Assembly (NCBI RefSeq): GCF_003987335.1 | Contig: NZ_PIPK01000003.1 | Location: 62,001 to 126,000, forward strand | From: Aliidiomarina maris | GTDB taxonomy: Bacteria > Pseudomonadota > Gammaproteobacteria > Enterobacterales > Alteromonadaceae | Reading direction: 5' to 3' | DNA length: 64,000 nucleotides | In this document: positions 28,378 through 37,558 of the stretch, one piece after another | How the letters are laid out: every line of letters begins with the position of its first letter | Position numbering within the stretch: the first letter of the stretch is position 1 | The notes under the pieces: generated by a model | The model's input: the letters and a program-made list of their open reading frames with translations, nothing else | What the model was told of the DNA's origin: nothing | The model's database searches: none | Program-made: the position numbers and the translations under genes

Positions 28378-28416
28378 TAATGGCGCTTACTAATGGCGCT
28401 TACTAATGGCGCTTAC
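28378..28416. repeat. Three exact 13-bp tandem repeats after murJ
   Basis: TAATGGCGCTTAC occurs three times in a row (plus-strand reading), ending at the murJ stop codon. All three units are identical. They lie in the murJ-ribF intergenic stretch (28272-28415), which otherwise shows no gene. Confidence 0.9.
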
Positions 28417-30047
28417 TAGTGACGTAAGTGCCGCGGCCTGCCACCGAGTACCAAGTAAGTAACCCCATACACAGCCCCACCGCCAAGAATCAAACCAGCC
28501 AACCAAGCGCTTCGGGTGGCATTACCCACCGCTAACCATTGACTGATATCAGGCGACGCCCAAACTAATGCACCTACCATCGCCAGTGTCGCACCACCAA
28601 TGCGGGCAAAGAACAACCAAGTCTTCGCTGGCAGCTCAAGCACGCCCTCACGGTGCAACACCCAACCAAGTAGCAATGCATTCACACTACCCGATAAAGC
28701 GGTCGCTAGCGCCAGCCCAACGTAACCAAAGGGAATGGCGAGAACCACGTTAAACACCATATTGGTGACCATCGCAATAATGCCGTACTTCACCGGCCGC
28801 TTCGTGTCCTGACGCGAGAAAAACGCCGTGGCAAGAACCTTCACCAACATAAAGCTCAACAGCCCACTGGCATACGCCATTAAACTATAAGACGCCATGC
28901 GCGCGTCGTCAGGGCTAAATTCACCACGCATAAACAACACCATGAGCATCGGTTGCGCCAGCACAAACAAACCCGCCATCGCCGGCAAGCCTAACGCACT
29001 GACAGCGCGCACGCCCCAGTCTAAGGTGGCGCGAAAATGCTGCAGAGATTGGTCGACGTGGCGTGCCGATAACGCAGGCAATATCACCGTCGCTATCGCG
29101 ATACCAAATAAGCCCAAGGGAAATTCCAGCAACCGATCGGCGTAATACAGCCAACTTATCGAACCCGTCATTAAAAATGAGGCGATTAAAGTGTCAAACA
29201 ACAAGTTAATTTGGCTCACCGAGACGCCAAATATTGCCGGCAACATCAAAATGCGAATGCGTTTGACCCCAGGGTCATTCCAGCCCCAACGCGGACGCAC
29301 CAGGAAGCCTGCGCGCTTTAAGAATGGGATTTGAAATACAAACTGTGCAAAGCCGCCAACAAATACGCCGATTGCCAAGCCAATTTCAGGCTGGGCTAAC
29401 TGGGGCGCTAACCACAGCGCAGCGGCAATAATCGCGATGTTTAGAAAGACCGGGGTGAACGCCGCCACCGCAAAGCGGCCAATGGTATTTAAAATGGCCC
29501 CCGCCAATGCGGTAAATGTAATGAACCATAAGTAAGGAAAGGTGATTTTAAGCAGTAAACTCGCCAGCTCGAATTTTTCAGCATTTGGGCCACCCTGCCA
29601 GTAGTCCAAAAACCACCCAAACCCAAAAATCGCTGCCACCACCGGCGAGCCAATCACCGCCAACAAGGTCACCACCGTAATAATAGTGCCTAAGGTACCT
29701 GCCACCCGCGCAATCAATAAGCGCGTTTCGTCCATACTTTTGCCGCGATGATATTCAGTCAGGACTGGCACAAACGCTTGCGCGAAAGCGCCTTCTGCAA
29801 ATAAACGGCGCAGAAAATTAGGAATTTTATTGGCAAAGAAGAAAACGTCGGCCGCTTGGCCCGCGCCCATTAAAGCCGCAATCACAATGTCACGTATTAA
29901 GCCGAGCACACGCGAAATAAACGTCATTGCACTGACGACTAAACCAGATCTCAGTAAGCGCGGTGCGGCTGCTTTTGGTGTCGCTGGTTTGGCATTCCCG
30001 GCACCAGCGTTCGGTTGCTTACCGGCGTTGTCTACATTGTCGCTCAA
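28416..30047 (-). CDS. murJ: Lipid II flippase MurJ (MviN)
   Basis: MurJ flips the peptidoglycan precursor lipid II across the inner membrane. The 543-residue protein has about 14 membrane helices of the MOP superfamily. Typical segments are VSAMTFISRVLGLIRDIVIA, ANKIPNFLRRLFAEGAFAQA and NLLFDTLIASFL. An N-terminal Ala/Pro/Lys-rich extension of about 30 residues precedes the first helix. The start appears to be TTG at 30047, with AGGAC six bases upstream. The murJ, ribF, ileS order is conserved in gammaproteobacteria. Confidence 0.95.
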   Translation of the reverse strand: MSDNVDNAGKQPNAGAGNAKPATPKAAAPRLLRSGLVVSAMTFISRVLGLIRDIVIAALMGAGQAADVFFFANKIPNFLRRLFAEGAFAQAFVPVLTEYHRGKSMDETRLLIARVAGTLGTIITVVTLLAVIGSPVVAAIFGFGWFLDYWQGGPNAEKFELASLLLKITFPYLWFITFTALAGAILNTIGRFAVAAFTPVFLNIAIIAAALWLAPQLAQPEIGLAIGVFVGGFAQFVFQIPFLKRAGFLVRPRWGWNDPGVKRIRILMLPAIFGVSVSQINLLFDTLIASFLMTGSISWLYYADRLLEFPLGLFGIAIATVILPALSARHVDQSLQHFRATLDWGVRAVSALGLPAMAGLFVLAQPMLMVLFMRGEFSPDDARMASYSLMAYASGLLSFMLVKVLATAFFSRQDTKRPVKYGIIAMVTNMVFNVVLAIPFGYVGLALATALSGSVNALLLGWVLHREGVLELPAKTWLFFARIGGATLAMVGALVWASPDISQWLAVGNATRSAWLAGLILGGGAVYGVTYLVLGGRPRHLRH

Positions 30048-30389
30048 AGGGGCGTCCTGCTGTTATTATTTGTTCATGAGCCGCCGCATCGTATTGCGTT
30101 GTGCGGTGTAACCCTATGCAAGCTGCCTATAGTAGCTGCATGTGTTGCCAAGGCATAGCTTTAGCGCGTAAATGATATACAAATAACTGTTGCGGTTCAT
30201 GCCTTGCGTGGGTAGAATATGCGCACAAAATTTATCAACGTAATTGACTTTTGCGCCCGTCTTCGGATATAGTCCGCGGCCTTTAATGATGACGTTACAT
30301 GCATTGCATCTAACTTCTTGTCAGTTAATGCCGTCTTTTATGAATAAAGGCACAAACGTCACACCATCTACAGAATTTAGGAGTTTACC
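30048..30389. other. Intergenic region between murJ and rpsT (342 bp)
   Basis: The region separates the divergent genes murJ and rpsT. It holds the rpsT promoter at 30244-30273 and the rpsT leader of about 110 nt. I could not resolve a convincing murJ promoter, and I see no open reading frame or RNA gene I can support. Confidence 0.6.
30244..30273 (+). promoter_or_regulatory. Sigma-70 promoter of rpsT
   Basis: TTGACT (30244-30249) and TATAGT (30268-30273) are 18 bp apart. Transcription would begin near 30280, giving a 5' leader of about 110 nt before the TTG start. A long leader would suit the known translational control of S20, but no specific structure was worked out. Confidence 0.7.
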
Positions 30390-30656
30390 TTGGCTAACAT
30401 CAAGTCTGCTAAGAAACGTGCGGTTCAAGCCGAGAAAAGCCGTCAGCACAACGCAAGCCGTCGCTCAATGATGCGCACGTATTTAAAGAAAGTTAACGCA
30501 GCTATCGTTGCGGGCGACAAAGACAAAGCATCTACTGCTTATGCTGAATTGACGCCTATCCTTGACCGTTACGCGGCCAAAGGTCTGATTCACAAAAACA
30601 AAGCTGCTCGTCACAAGAGCCGTTTGAACGCACAAATTAAAGCATTAGCTGCTTAA
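30390..30656 (+). CDS. rpsT: 30S ribosomal protein S20 (TTG start)
   Basis: S20 binds 16S rRNA early in 30S assembly. The 88-residue, Lys/Arg-rich helical protein begins [20 protein letters not shown] and ends with [20 protein letters not shown], both typical. The start codon is TTG with TTAGGAG seven bases upstream; E. coli rpsT also uses UUG, linked to autoregulation. It is one of only three plus-strand genes called in the window. Confidence 0.97.
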   Translation: MANIKSAKKRAVQAEKSRQHNASRRSMMRTYLKKVNAAIVAGDKDKASTAYAELTPILDRYAAKGLIHKNKAARHKSRLNAQIKALAA

Positions 30657-30673
30657 TTACGCGCTTGAATCAG

Positions 30674-30700
30674 AAAAAACCGGCTGTTGCCGGTTTTTTT
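30674..30700. terminator. Bidirectional terminator between rpsT and the 139-residue gene
   Basis: The hairpin ACCGGC-TGTT-GCCGGT is flanked by six A on the left and seven T on the right. It can end rpsT on the plus strand and the converging hypothetical gene (30749-31168) on the minus strand. Confidence 0.9.
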
Positions 30701-30748
30701 GTGTCTGGAATTTGACCTCAAGCATCATGCCCTGCTGGGATTGTCTGC

Positions 30749-31168
30749 CTAAAGCAGCCCCTCTTCGGTAGCCCAGTTACGTAGCGCGCGCTCTTGCGCT
30801 CCACTGACCAACTTTCGCCACATTGCCAGCTTACCAATTGAACTTAGATACTGAATGCCGGCTCTGACCGCCTCGTCGTCGGCACGATCCATAGTCGCTT
30901 GATCAAAGTCCGCTTGTTCGTCACCATTCAAGTAGCGCTCAACCAGTAACTGCATCAACTCTAACTCGTTGAGTAAATCTTGCTGGCCTGGCACTTTGGC
31001 GTACTTAGCACCGTCGGCTAAGTCAGCAGGAATCTCGTCACCTTCATTAAGTTCGATATTATCGATATGAATGTCACCATTGCTGCGATCGACATAGGCG
31101 TTGACCTCAAGACCCGTGCCTTTCGCACTGACCAACATATACGCCAATTCCAATTCTGAATACGTCAT
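30749..31168 (-). CDS. Hypothetical protein, possibly UPF0158-like
   Basis: I do not recognise this 139-residue acidic protein with certainty. It begins MTYSELELAYMLVSAKGTG, has a segment rich in Asp/Glu (HIDNIELNEGDEIPADL), and ends with a helical part, AMWRKLVSGAQERALRNW followed by ATEEGLL. The ending resembles the tail of UPF0158 proteins, where a Trp-rich helix closes the domain; this is tentative. It has GAGAG before the ATG and follows the UPF0149-like gene by 12 bp, so the two are probably co-transcribed. Confidence 0.6.
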   Translation of the reverse strand: MTYSELELAYMLVSAKGTGLEVNAYVDRSNGDIHIDNIELNEGDEIPADLADGAKYAKVPGQQDLLNELELMQLLVERYLNGDEQADFDQATMDRADDEAVRAGIQYLSSIGKLAMWRKLVSGAQERALRNWATEEGLL

Positions 31169-31180
31169 GTTTCTCTCAAC

Positions 31181-32470
31181 TTAGTTAAAGTTGTCGAAGA
31201 AGCCTTGTAAATCATCCTCATCGGCATCAAAACTGTCGTTCAAGGTATCATGTAAGTCGCTAAACACCCGTTGCGTCATCAGCTGGACTATCATCGCGTA
31301 ATCGCTATTGGCCATTGACTGATATTGCTCAGGCAAACGCTGATCTTGTGCCAGCGCCTGCAAAAATTCCTGCAGCTCAGCAAAAGAATCAAAGGCTTCG
31401 GCTTGGGCACGCTCATCCGCTTGCCATAATTCTAAGCCGAGCAAATAGCCCCGTGCCCACGGCTGCATGCTTTGCATATGGCTGACACCGGTTGCGTACG
31501 CACCTTCAAAGTGCGGATCAGCCTCACCCACGGTCATCGCATCTTTGATTTGCGCATAGTAAGTAGTGATTTTCTCTAAACACTGATCGCGCGACTCATC
31601 ACTGTCGAGCGCATGCAATAAGCAGGCAGATAACTGCTCCACCCATAATGAACGGGCTACAGGCACTGGGCTGGTCGCGAGCGCATGTAAAAAGCCATCC
31701 AGCTCACCCAAGTGACTTAACGGTAAATCCTGCTCGGCTTGGGCTGAGTCGCGACTGGTTAAGCGCTGCTTAATCAACTCATCGATGTCATGGCGCACCT
31801 CATCCAGCTCTTTAGTGACCATGAAGAGCTCAAGACCTTGCTCAAATGCAGTGCTGGGAACATGCATCGCTGCGTGCACAGCCTCTGCCGTTGTATACGT
31901 TGGGTGTTGCACGTTGCCGCTGGCAAATACCTTATCAATCGCTGGCATCAGCTCGTCCGCATGTAAATTCACGCAGGTATCGACCAACTCAGCATTCACT
32001 TTGGCGGGGTTGTTCTCAGCATCTTGTAGGCGCGCACCCAGCACCGCGACGATGCGACCGTAATATTCAGGGTGCAAGTTGACGTGGCAATGCAGCAGTT
32101 GTGCCGCCTGCAGACGTCGCTGAGGGGATAAGCTATGGTCTTGAATTAGACCATCCAGTTCGCCAATCACGTTGGCATCAAAGAACGGCACGCCATGGTT
32201 CAATACATAGTCATGCATCGACACCAATAAAGATTCATCCGCATAACGCAGCGCTTGAGCGATAATTTGCGCATCATGGGTGGCAATCACCGCTTTAAAA
32301 GCTTGCTTAGCCAGGTTGCGCTGTTCAACCACCCAAGGTGCCTGCAACAGCTCAAGCGCCGGGCCCAACTCACTAACCTGTAACTCAACCACTGGCGCCT
32401 CTGCGCTGGTGCCCGCACGTTTAATTTTATCTGCCAACTGCTCTGCTAGCTGTTGTGCGCTTTGCGCCAT
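31181..32470 (-). CDS. Two-part protein with C-terminal UPF0149/YecA-like domain
   Basis: This 429-residue protein has an N-terminal helical region (about 1-225) that looks like HEAT-type helical repeats. Its C-terminal region (about 235-429) resembles UPF0149/YecA: HLGELDGFLHALATSPVPV, then WVEQL and, further on, MQPWARGYLLGLELW. The end is very acidic (DADEDDLQGFFDNFN). UPF0149 proteins have no settled function. I see no SEC-C metal motif. A ribosome binding site GGGGA precedes the ATG. A possible TATAAT promoter element lies at 32562-32567. Confidence 0.65.
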   Translation of the reverse strand: MAQSAQQLAEQLADKIKRAGTSAEAPVVELQVSELGPALELLQAPWVVEQRNLAKQAFKAVIATHDAQIIAQALRYADESLLVSMHDYVLNHGVPFFDANVIGELDGLIQDHSLSPQRRLQAAQLLHCHVNLHPEYYGRIVAVLGARLQDAENNPAKVNAELVDTCVNLHADELMPAIDKVFASGNVQHPTYTTAEAVHAAMHVPSTAFEQGLELFMVTKELDEVRHDIDELIKQRLTSRDSAQAEQDLPLSHLGELDGFLHALATSPVPVARSLWVEQLSACLLHALDSDESRDQCLEKITTYYAQIKDAMTVGEADPHFEGAYATGVSHMQSMQPWARGYLLGLELWQADERAQAEAFDSFAELQEFLQALAQDQRLPEQYQSMANSDYAMIVQLMTQRVFSDLHDTLNDSFDADEDDLQGFFDNFN

Positions 32471-32621
32471 GCTGTTATCCCCGAGGTGTTGCGTGCAAAG
32501 TCCACATACCAGGACCTGTTAAGTTTTATAAGTGTATCACTTTAAACAAATTTACGTGGCTATTATAAAACGCATAGGGCATGCCTTGGCAAGTCTATCG
32601 CGCCGCTATGACGATTGACTG

Positions 32622-33848
32622 TCAACCATGAAAGTCATAACGCGCGGGGCGTTGCCACGGCTGTAACACAGCGCGGCAATGATCCTGAAGCTGGCGTTTA
32701 AACGCTTTTCGTTCTGCCACCGTGCGATGCTGTGGCGCCAGTATATCAACACGAATCAGCTCACCCAACACAGGGTTGGGCATCGAGCCCGCTTGCACGT
32801 CAACCACACCAGGCACTGCCAACAGCGCGTGCTCAACTTGCTGTACAAATACATCACGACCGCCAACATTGACCTTGTGACTGTGTTCGCCAACAATCAT
32901 CACGCGGCCATCACTATTTCGCTCCACCACATAATCGGTTTGGATCCGCGCCCCACTCTCGCCAAGCTCAATCCACAAGCTATCGTCTACGACGTTAAGT
33001 TTCACCGGCGCGTCGCTTACTTGCAGCAAGTGTGCAGGAAAACCCGGTTCACCGTCACGCACTAACCAGCTATAGCCAGCACCTGTGTGTGAAAATGCAT
33101 GGGCCACATGCACGCCACTAAAACTATATTGAATACGTTGCAGTGTGCTTGCATCCGCCATAGCGCTGTTGACGATAGCAAGTTGCAACGGTAAGCGCAG
33201 CGGCTCGTTCGATGCCAGCAAGCTACGCCATAGACGCGGCGGTGCTGCAATCGCGGTCACGCCAGCGTGGGCAAACATCTGAGCCAAAGCCGTAAGGTTA
33301 TCTGCTTGGGCCAACACAATATCTTCGCCATGCTTAAGTGCCCGCAACCACACCATTAAGCCCGCAAGCTGCGCAGGCTCTTGCAGCACGCCCCAACGCA
33401 GCGGTTTGTCGCGGTTGCCACTCGCCACCAATGGGTTGTTGCATAGCTCGGCCAGGGTAAAGCTCACCAATTGGCCTTGCTCGTCACGCAGCGACCACCC
33501 GGTTTGCACCGGCATGGGGTTGGCCGACCACGGCTCTAACTCGCGTAGTGCGCCACGCTCATTAATGTGAAAATGGCAGCCTGACGGCGGGTTGACGTCC
33601 ACCGGCAATACAATCAACTCTTCCACTAAGCCATCCAGTGCCACCAAGGTTGTAAGCACATCACTACTCGCTGTCATGGTCAACGCCACGCGTGCGCCCG
33701 CCAATTGGCTTAGCTGTTGACGCAGACTTGAGGCTTGTTTAGCCACCGCACGGAAGGTTTGCGTGCTGTTGACGTTGGTGGCGTAGCTGTGAACGCGGGG
33801 CTGCGCTTTGTCATTAAACTGGGCTAGATAAGCTTGTAAGGTACTCAT
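32622..33848 (-). CDS. Degenerate acyl-CoA synthetase-like (ANL family) protein
   Basis: The 408-residue protein has the general layout of AMP-forming acyl/aryl-CoA ligases but is short (usual size about 500-550) and lacks key motifs. The C-terminal subdomain is clear: DGRVMIVGEHSHKVNVGGRD, then VFVQQVEHALLAVPGVVDVQ, equivalent to the hinge/A8 region. The Ser/Thr/Gly-rich nucleotide loop (SSGTTGxPK) is not visible, the usual GRxD is changed to GEHS, and the catalytic Lys near the C terminus is not evident (ends QPWQRPARYDFHG). It lies 21 bp after the maf gene and may share its transcript, so a role in flagellin modification is possible but unproven. Confidence 0.65.
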   Translation of the reverse strand: MSTLQAYLAQFNDKAQPRVHSYATNVNSTQTFRAVAKQASSLRQQLSQLAGARVALTMTASSDVLTTLVALDGLVEELIVLPVDVNPPSGCHFHINERGALRELEPWSANPMPVQTGWSLRDEQGQLVSFTLAELCNNPLVASGNRDKPLRWGVLQEPAQLAGLMVWLRALKHGEDIVLAQADNLTALAQMFAHAGVTAIAAPPRLWRSLLASNEPLRLPLQLAIVNSAMADASTLQRIQYSFSGVHVAHAFSHTGAGYSWLVRDGEPGFPAHLLQVSDAPVKLNVVDDSLWIELGESGARIQTDYVVERNSDGRVMIVGEHSHKVNVGGRDVFVQQVEHALLAVPGVVDVQAGSMPNPVLGELIRVDILAPQHRTVAERKAFKRQLQDHCRAVLQPWQRPARYDFHG

Positions 33849-33869
33849 TGAATGGCCGTTACCTCTCGA

Positions 33870-36707
33870 TTACCCTGCATCTGCTGCAAGCATCTTATTG
33901 GCTTTTAGCGAGCTATTTTCAAAGTGATAAGGCTCAGCCTGTAAATCGGCTATCGCGTTACGGTAAAATTGCTGCCAATGCTTAAATGCGATGAGAAACG
34001 CTTGCTCGAAAGCCTCCTGAGCCGTGACCTCATGGGTTTCATAGTACCTTGTAGCATAAGCCAGTGCTTGCGCTTCAAAAAACTTAGAACTTCGAGCAAA
34101 CAACGCGATTAACCACTGCGCAGGGTCTGCCTCGGCGTGAACAAGTAGTTGCCGAAACGCTTTAAAGTAATCAAAGACACCCAGCTCAAGACGCTCCACC
34201 TGTGCCTCTAAACGTTGCATCTGGCTCGCCAAATAATCCACCAGCTCAACCAGATGCGCTGCAGAATACAACTCGCCTTGTGGCTGAGTTGGTGCAAAGC
34301 CTTTACCAAAGCGAGTTTTAAACCTACCTTTATCGATCTGCTTTACGGCTAATTGAAACTCGTTGTCGTCGCGCCAAGTAGTGCCTGGAATGTGCGCGCC
34401 ACGGCTTAAGTTAACCGCTTTGATTGCCGGAAAACGCTTAAATATTTGCGCCAATGCATCAAGAGCAAATATAAATTCCCCCTTAGAAGTCATTTGCGAA
34501 CCATCAAAACCTTCCACCAACATATGCTCGGCAACTTTAGACTTCTCCGCAAAACCATGCAGTAACTTCAAATTCACGTCGTCATAATAGGAATTACTAG
34601 CGTGGTGGGCGCCGTCTTCGCGGGCCGCTAAATCGACTCCACAGAAAATCAAGTTCTGGTAGCCTGCTTCGGCAAAAACACATGCTGCAAGGTTCACACA
34701 AGTCGGCGCCCCGTCCAGGGTTTCTATCAGCCCTTCTGGTAACGCTTGTTGCAGTTTCAGTAAGTTAGTTACCTCTAAGCCTTTACGAGCAATTAGATGC
34801 GCTTGGCCAAATTGCGCAATCAAATCAGGGTGCGCGGAAATAGTTGCCAATAAATCTATCTGTTTAAGCACGTCAGTGGGCATGCTTTGCTTCATTTCCG
34901 CAACCACTTTGACAATTTCAATTTCACTATGAAAATCAGGTACTAAGCCTGCTTTGTATAATGTGTAAATGCTCGTACCACAGGACACTACGATAGCCTG
35001 GTCAGCATGTGCTTTCAGCCACGCCATATTTTGGTCGAGCGATGGCCCGTTACCAACTAAAATAATTGGCGTCTCTCGATCCTGCACGCGCTTACTCAAC
35101 ACCCGTGTGCCCGCGCGCAAATTAGCGACCGCATGGTTAATATGATAAAGGTTATCGTCGTAAGTAGCGGCATAGAGCAAGCGCTGGTGCGCTTGGATAA
35201 AGCTATTCATTGCCTTTCTACCATGAGCGCTGTTATTGAAGTTTAAATAAAGCGAAGCCGCAATACCGGCACCTGGCAATGTATAAAACACCGACGCCAT
35301 ACTGTCTTTATAGCCAAAACTTGGGTTGTCGAGTAAAAACGTAAACGCATTACCTAGGTCTAAGCGCTGACTCAGCTTACTCAACCAAGGGCTAGCTGCA
35401 AATGACGCATAGAGTTTTTCCTCGTCTGACTCCAGCAAAAGCGCTACCGATAAATTCGGTAACTCAACTTGCTCAAGCCAAGCACACAACTCATCACCAA
35501 GGCCAACTCCGTTCAATAGCAGGCCTGGAAATGGTAAAGAACGCCCTTCCATGGTTTTACTCGGCAGTGCAGAAAGTTTAGCCCGTTCGGTGTCAAAGCT
35601 CGTCAACAGCTGATAATAACGGTAATTCTTTCGAATGCTTTCGGTAACGGCCCCATCTGTGCGATAAGTACCAGGCGTGCGGCTCAGTTGCGCAATGCTT
35701 AAGTTTGTTAGTTCAGCATCTTGGTTATCTGATTTTAGTGGCCACCCTGTGGCACTATCAAGTAAATTCAATTGCCCTTGCTGATTCACATAAGGTTGCC
35801 AACGGACAAACTTCACTTGTTTAAAGAAGTCTGCCATGTGTGGCTTTAAGTCTCGCAATAAAGCCAGTGACTGCGCTTGATTGTGTCTAAAGCGTTCGCC
35901 GTTAGTACCCTCTTGGTCAGGCGCGATATCCAAACACGCCTGCAGCGGAAAGTCCCATGTGTTGATGTCGAGCGCTTGGCCGAACCTTGCCAGAAGCGCA
36001 CGATCATAATCGATGTCCGGATAATGACGATAGTAATGCACGCGTTGGAAAGGTATCGCTTGTGCTAATTCAACTAAGTCTTCATTCAAACTATGCGCAT
36101 TATTGCCAGCTTGAATAAATAGCGCGATGCCTTTGTCTGTTGCTTGCTGAAACAATGTCTGCCAGTCAATAAGCTCCATCGAGGCACGCAACATATCTAC
36201 ATGCTTTTCATAGATAACAATGGCTTTGGCACGTGAACTCTGAATCAAGGTTTCGAGAAATAAACCTAAACCTAAACCTAACACCACAACCACGCTATCG
36301 TCGTCAATTTCACCGACTTGCTGCCACTTACAAGTTTTAGTTGCAAAGGGCTTGGCAGCTTTACTTAGCAAAGGTTGTAGGGGCCGGTTGTCATTCGACA
36401 TCGGTTGAGTAAGCGGTGCTTTAATAAACGCACGTCCACTTTCAGCACTTTGCAGGCTTGGCTTACGACCATACAGTACCTGCTGACTTGCCTCGTCAAG
36501 TAAGTTCAAATTTCCATACTTGGTATAGAAAGTACGAAAGCGGGGCGTATCTACACGCTGTATTTGCTGGTGTAACGCTGGCAAGGTTTGACTAAAAAAA
36601 AGGCTGTTAAGTTTTAGTTTAGTCGTGGCACTCAAAGTGACCGCTTTAAGTGTGTGTGCATGAATATCAGTTTGCGAAGGCGTAAAAAAAGTTTTCTTTT
36701 GAAACAT
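33870..36707 (-). CDS. maf: Motility-associated factor (Maf) flagellin glycosyltransferase
   Basis: Maf proteins transfer nonulosonic acids (pseudaminic or legionaminic type) from CMP-sugars to flagellin in the cytoplasm. This protein of about 945 residues has the Maf N-terminal part (about 140-260, with DSVVVVLGLGLGLFLETLI) and the central DUF115/MAF_flag10 domain starting near residue 545. The nucleotide-sugar-like motif there is PIILVGNGPSLDQNMAWLK, then VVSCGTSIYTLYKAGLVPDF. A helical C-terminal part follows. The start at 36707 is an ATG; an in-frame TTG at 36722 is also possible. It lies downstream of fliT and near the Leg operon, which would supply its donor. Confidence 0.9.
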   Translation of the reverse strand: MFQKKTFFTPSQTDIHAHTLKAVTLSATTKLKLNSLFFSQTLPALHQQIQRVDTPRFRTFYTKYGNLNLLDEASQQVLYGRKPSLQSAESGRAFIKAPLTQPMSNDNRPLQPLLSKAAKPFATKTCKWQQVGEIDDDSVVVVLGLGLGLFLETLIQSSRAKAIVIYEKHVDMLRASMELIDWQTLFQQATDKGIALFIQAGNNAHSLNEDLVELAQAIPFQRVHYYRHYPDIDYDRALLARFGQALDINTWDFPLQACLDIAPDQEGTNGERFRHNQAQSLALLRDLKPHMADFFKQVKFVRWQPYVNQQGQLNLLDSATGWPLKSDNQDAELTNLSIAQLSRTPGTYRTDGAVTESIRKNYRYYQLLTSFDTERAKLSALPSKTMEGRSLPFPGLLLNGVGLGDELCAWLEQVELPNLSVALLLESDEEKLYASFAASPWLSKLSQRLDLGNAFTFLLDNPSFGYKDSMASVFYTLPGAGIAASLYLNFNNSAHGRKAMNSFIQAHQRLLYAATYDDNLYHINHAVANLRAGTRVLSKRVQDRETPIILVGNGPSLDQNMAWLKAHADQAIVVSCGTSIYTLYKAGLVPDFHSEIEIVKVVAEMKQSMPTDVLKQIDLLATISAHPDLIAQFGQAHLIARKGLEVTNLLKLQQALPEGLIETLDGAPTCVNLAACVFAEAGYQNLIFCGVDLAAREDGAHHASNSYYDDVNLKLLHGFAEKSKVAEHMLVEGFDGSQMTSKGEFIFALDALAQIFKRFPAIKAVNLSRGAHIPGTTWRDDNEFQLAVKQIDKGRFKTRFGKGFAPTQPQGELYSAAHLVELVDYLASQMQRLEAQVERLELGVFDYFKAFRQLLVHAEADPAQWLIALFARSSKFFEAQALAYATRYYETHEVTAQEAFEQAFLIAFKHWQQFYRNAIADLQAEPYHFENSSLKANKMLAADAG

Positions 36708-36797
36708 ATTTGAAGGTTCCAACTCGCGTGGCTACGTCAGTGCATTCGTATGGTTGAATGCCACAACTATATGGGAACCCAAGCGAGATAACAAACC

Positions 36798-37079
36798 TTA
36801 CTCATAGGAAGCGCGTGCTTTCTTGCCTTTATTCACTTGCACCAAAGACTGCTCAATCTGCTGTTGTGCTTTTTGCATGCCTTGAGTCAGTTGCTGGTTG
36901 AGCGCAATGCTGCGCTCAACCTCCGCTTTCAGCCCAATCACCGTCAACTCGATGGTGGCTAGAACCTGATCACGCTGGTCGACCAACTCAGCACACGCGT
37001 CCCAATCAGGCTCCTCAAGTTTAAGCGCATGTTCCAGAGCATCGTTGAGCTCAGTGATCGCAGTTAAAGTCTGCTTCAC
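36798..37079 (-). CDS. fliT: FliT-like flagellar export chaperone
   Basis: A 93-residue helical protein directly after fliS. FliT is the FliD-binding export chaperone; family sequences are poorly conserved, so the call rests on size, all-helical composition (LTAITELNDALEHALKLE), the segment DACAELVDQRDQVLATIE, and position. The start is a GTG that overlaps the fliS stop (GTGA). A basic tail (KGKKARASYE) ends the protein. Confidence 0.72.
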   Translation of the reverse strand: MKQTLTAITELNDALEHALKLEEPDWDACAELVDQRDQVLATIELTVIGLKAEVERSIALNQQLTQGMQKAQQQIEQSLVQVNKGKKARASYE

Positions 37080-37507
37080 AGTGACATAACCCCTTTCGCT
37101 TCGCGCTCTGCATACCCTTGCATACGCGCTTCATAAGGAATGGAATCCCACCCCTCTTTCAAATCCCGCATGATGCGGATAGATGTATCGACAGCAGCAA
37201 TACTGTTCTGAGCACTCGCATCAATTATTTGGCGCTTAACGAAGTCATACAGCTCAAACATATTGGTGACTAACTCTGACTCAACGGTCATATCTAAACC
37301 ATCTTGAAGTGCGGTCACAATTGACAGCGCTTTAGTTAAGTTTTCTGACTTAACTGAGTAGTCCTTACGCTCAATCGCACCTTTAGCAATCGCTAGCTTT
37401 TGAATCGCGCCAGCCATCAGCATTTGAATAATCTCATAAGGATCAGCAGTGCTGGCCTGATCTCGCCCGCCAACATTTTGATACGCCTTCACACCTTTGT
37501 TATACAT
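37076..37507 (-). CDS. fliS: Flagellin export chaperone FliS
   Basis: FliS binds the C terminus of flagellin and keeps it unfolded for export. The 143-residue protein begins MYNKGVKAYQNVGGRDQ, then ADPYEIIQMLMAGAIQKLAI, the typical FliS start and first helix. I chose the ATG at 37507 because GAGGTGG lies just upstream; the TTG at 37519 is part of that ribosome binding site. It sits between fliD and fliT. Maf glycosyltransferases are thought to act on flagellin held by FliS, which fits the local gene set. Confidence 0.94.
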   Translation of the reverse strand: MYNKGVKAYQNVGGRDQASTADPYEIIQMLMAGAIQKLAIAKGAIERKDYSVKSENLTKALSIVTALQDGLDMTVESELVTNMFELYDFVKRQIIDASAQNSIAAVDTSIRIMRDLKEGWDSIPYEARMQGYAEREAKGVMSL

Positions 37508-37558
37508 AATCCACCTCAAGGGTTACTTAAATTGCGTTTCTTGATACATTATCCACAC

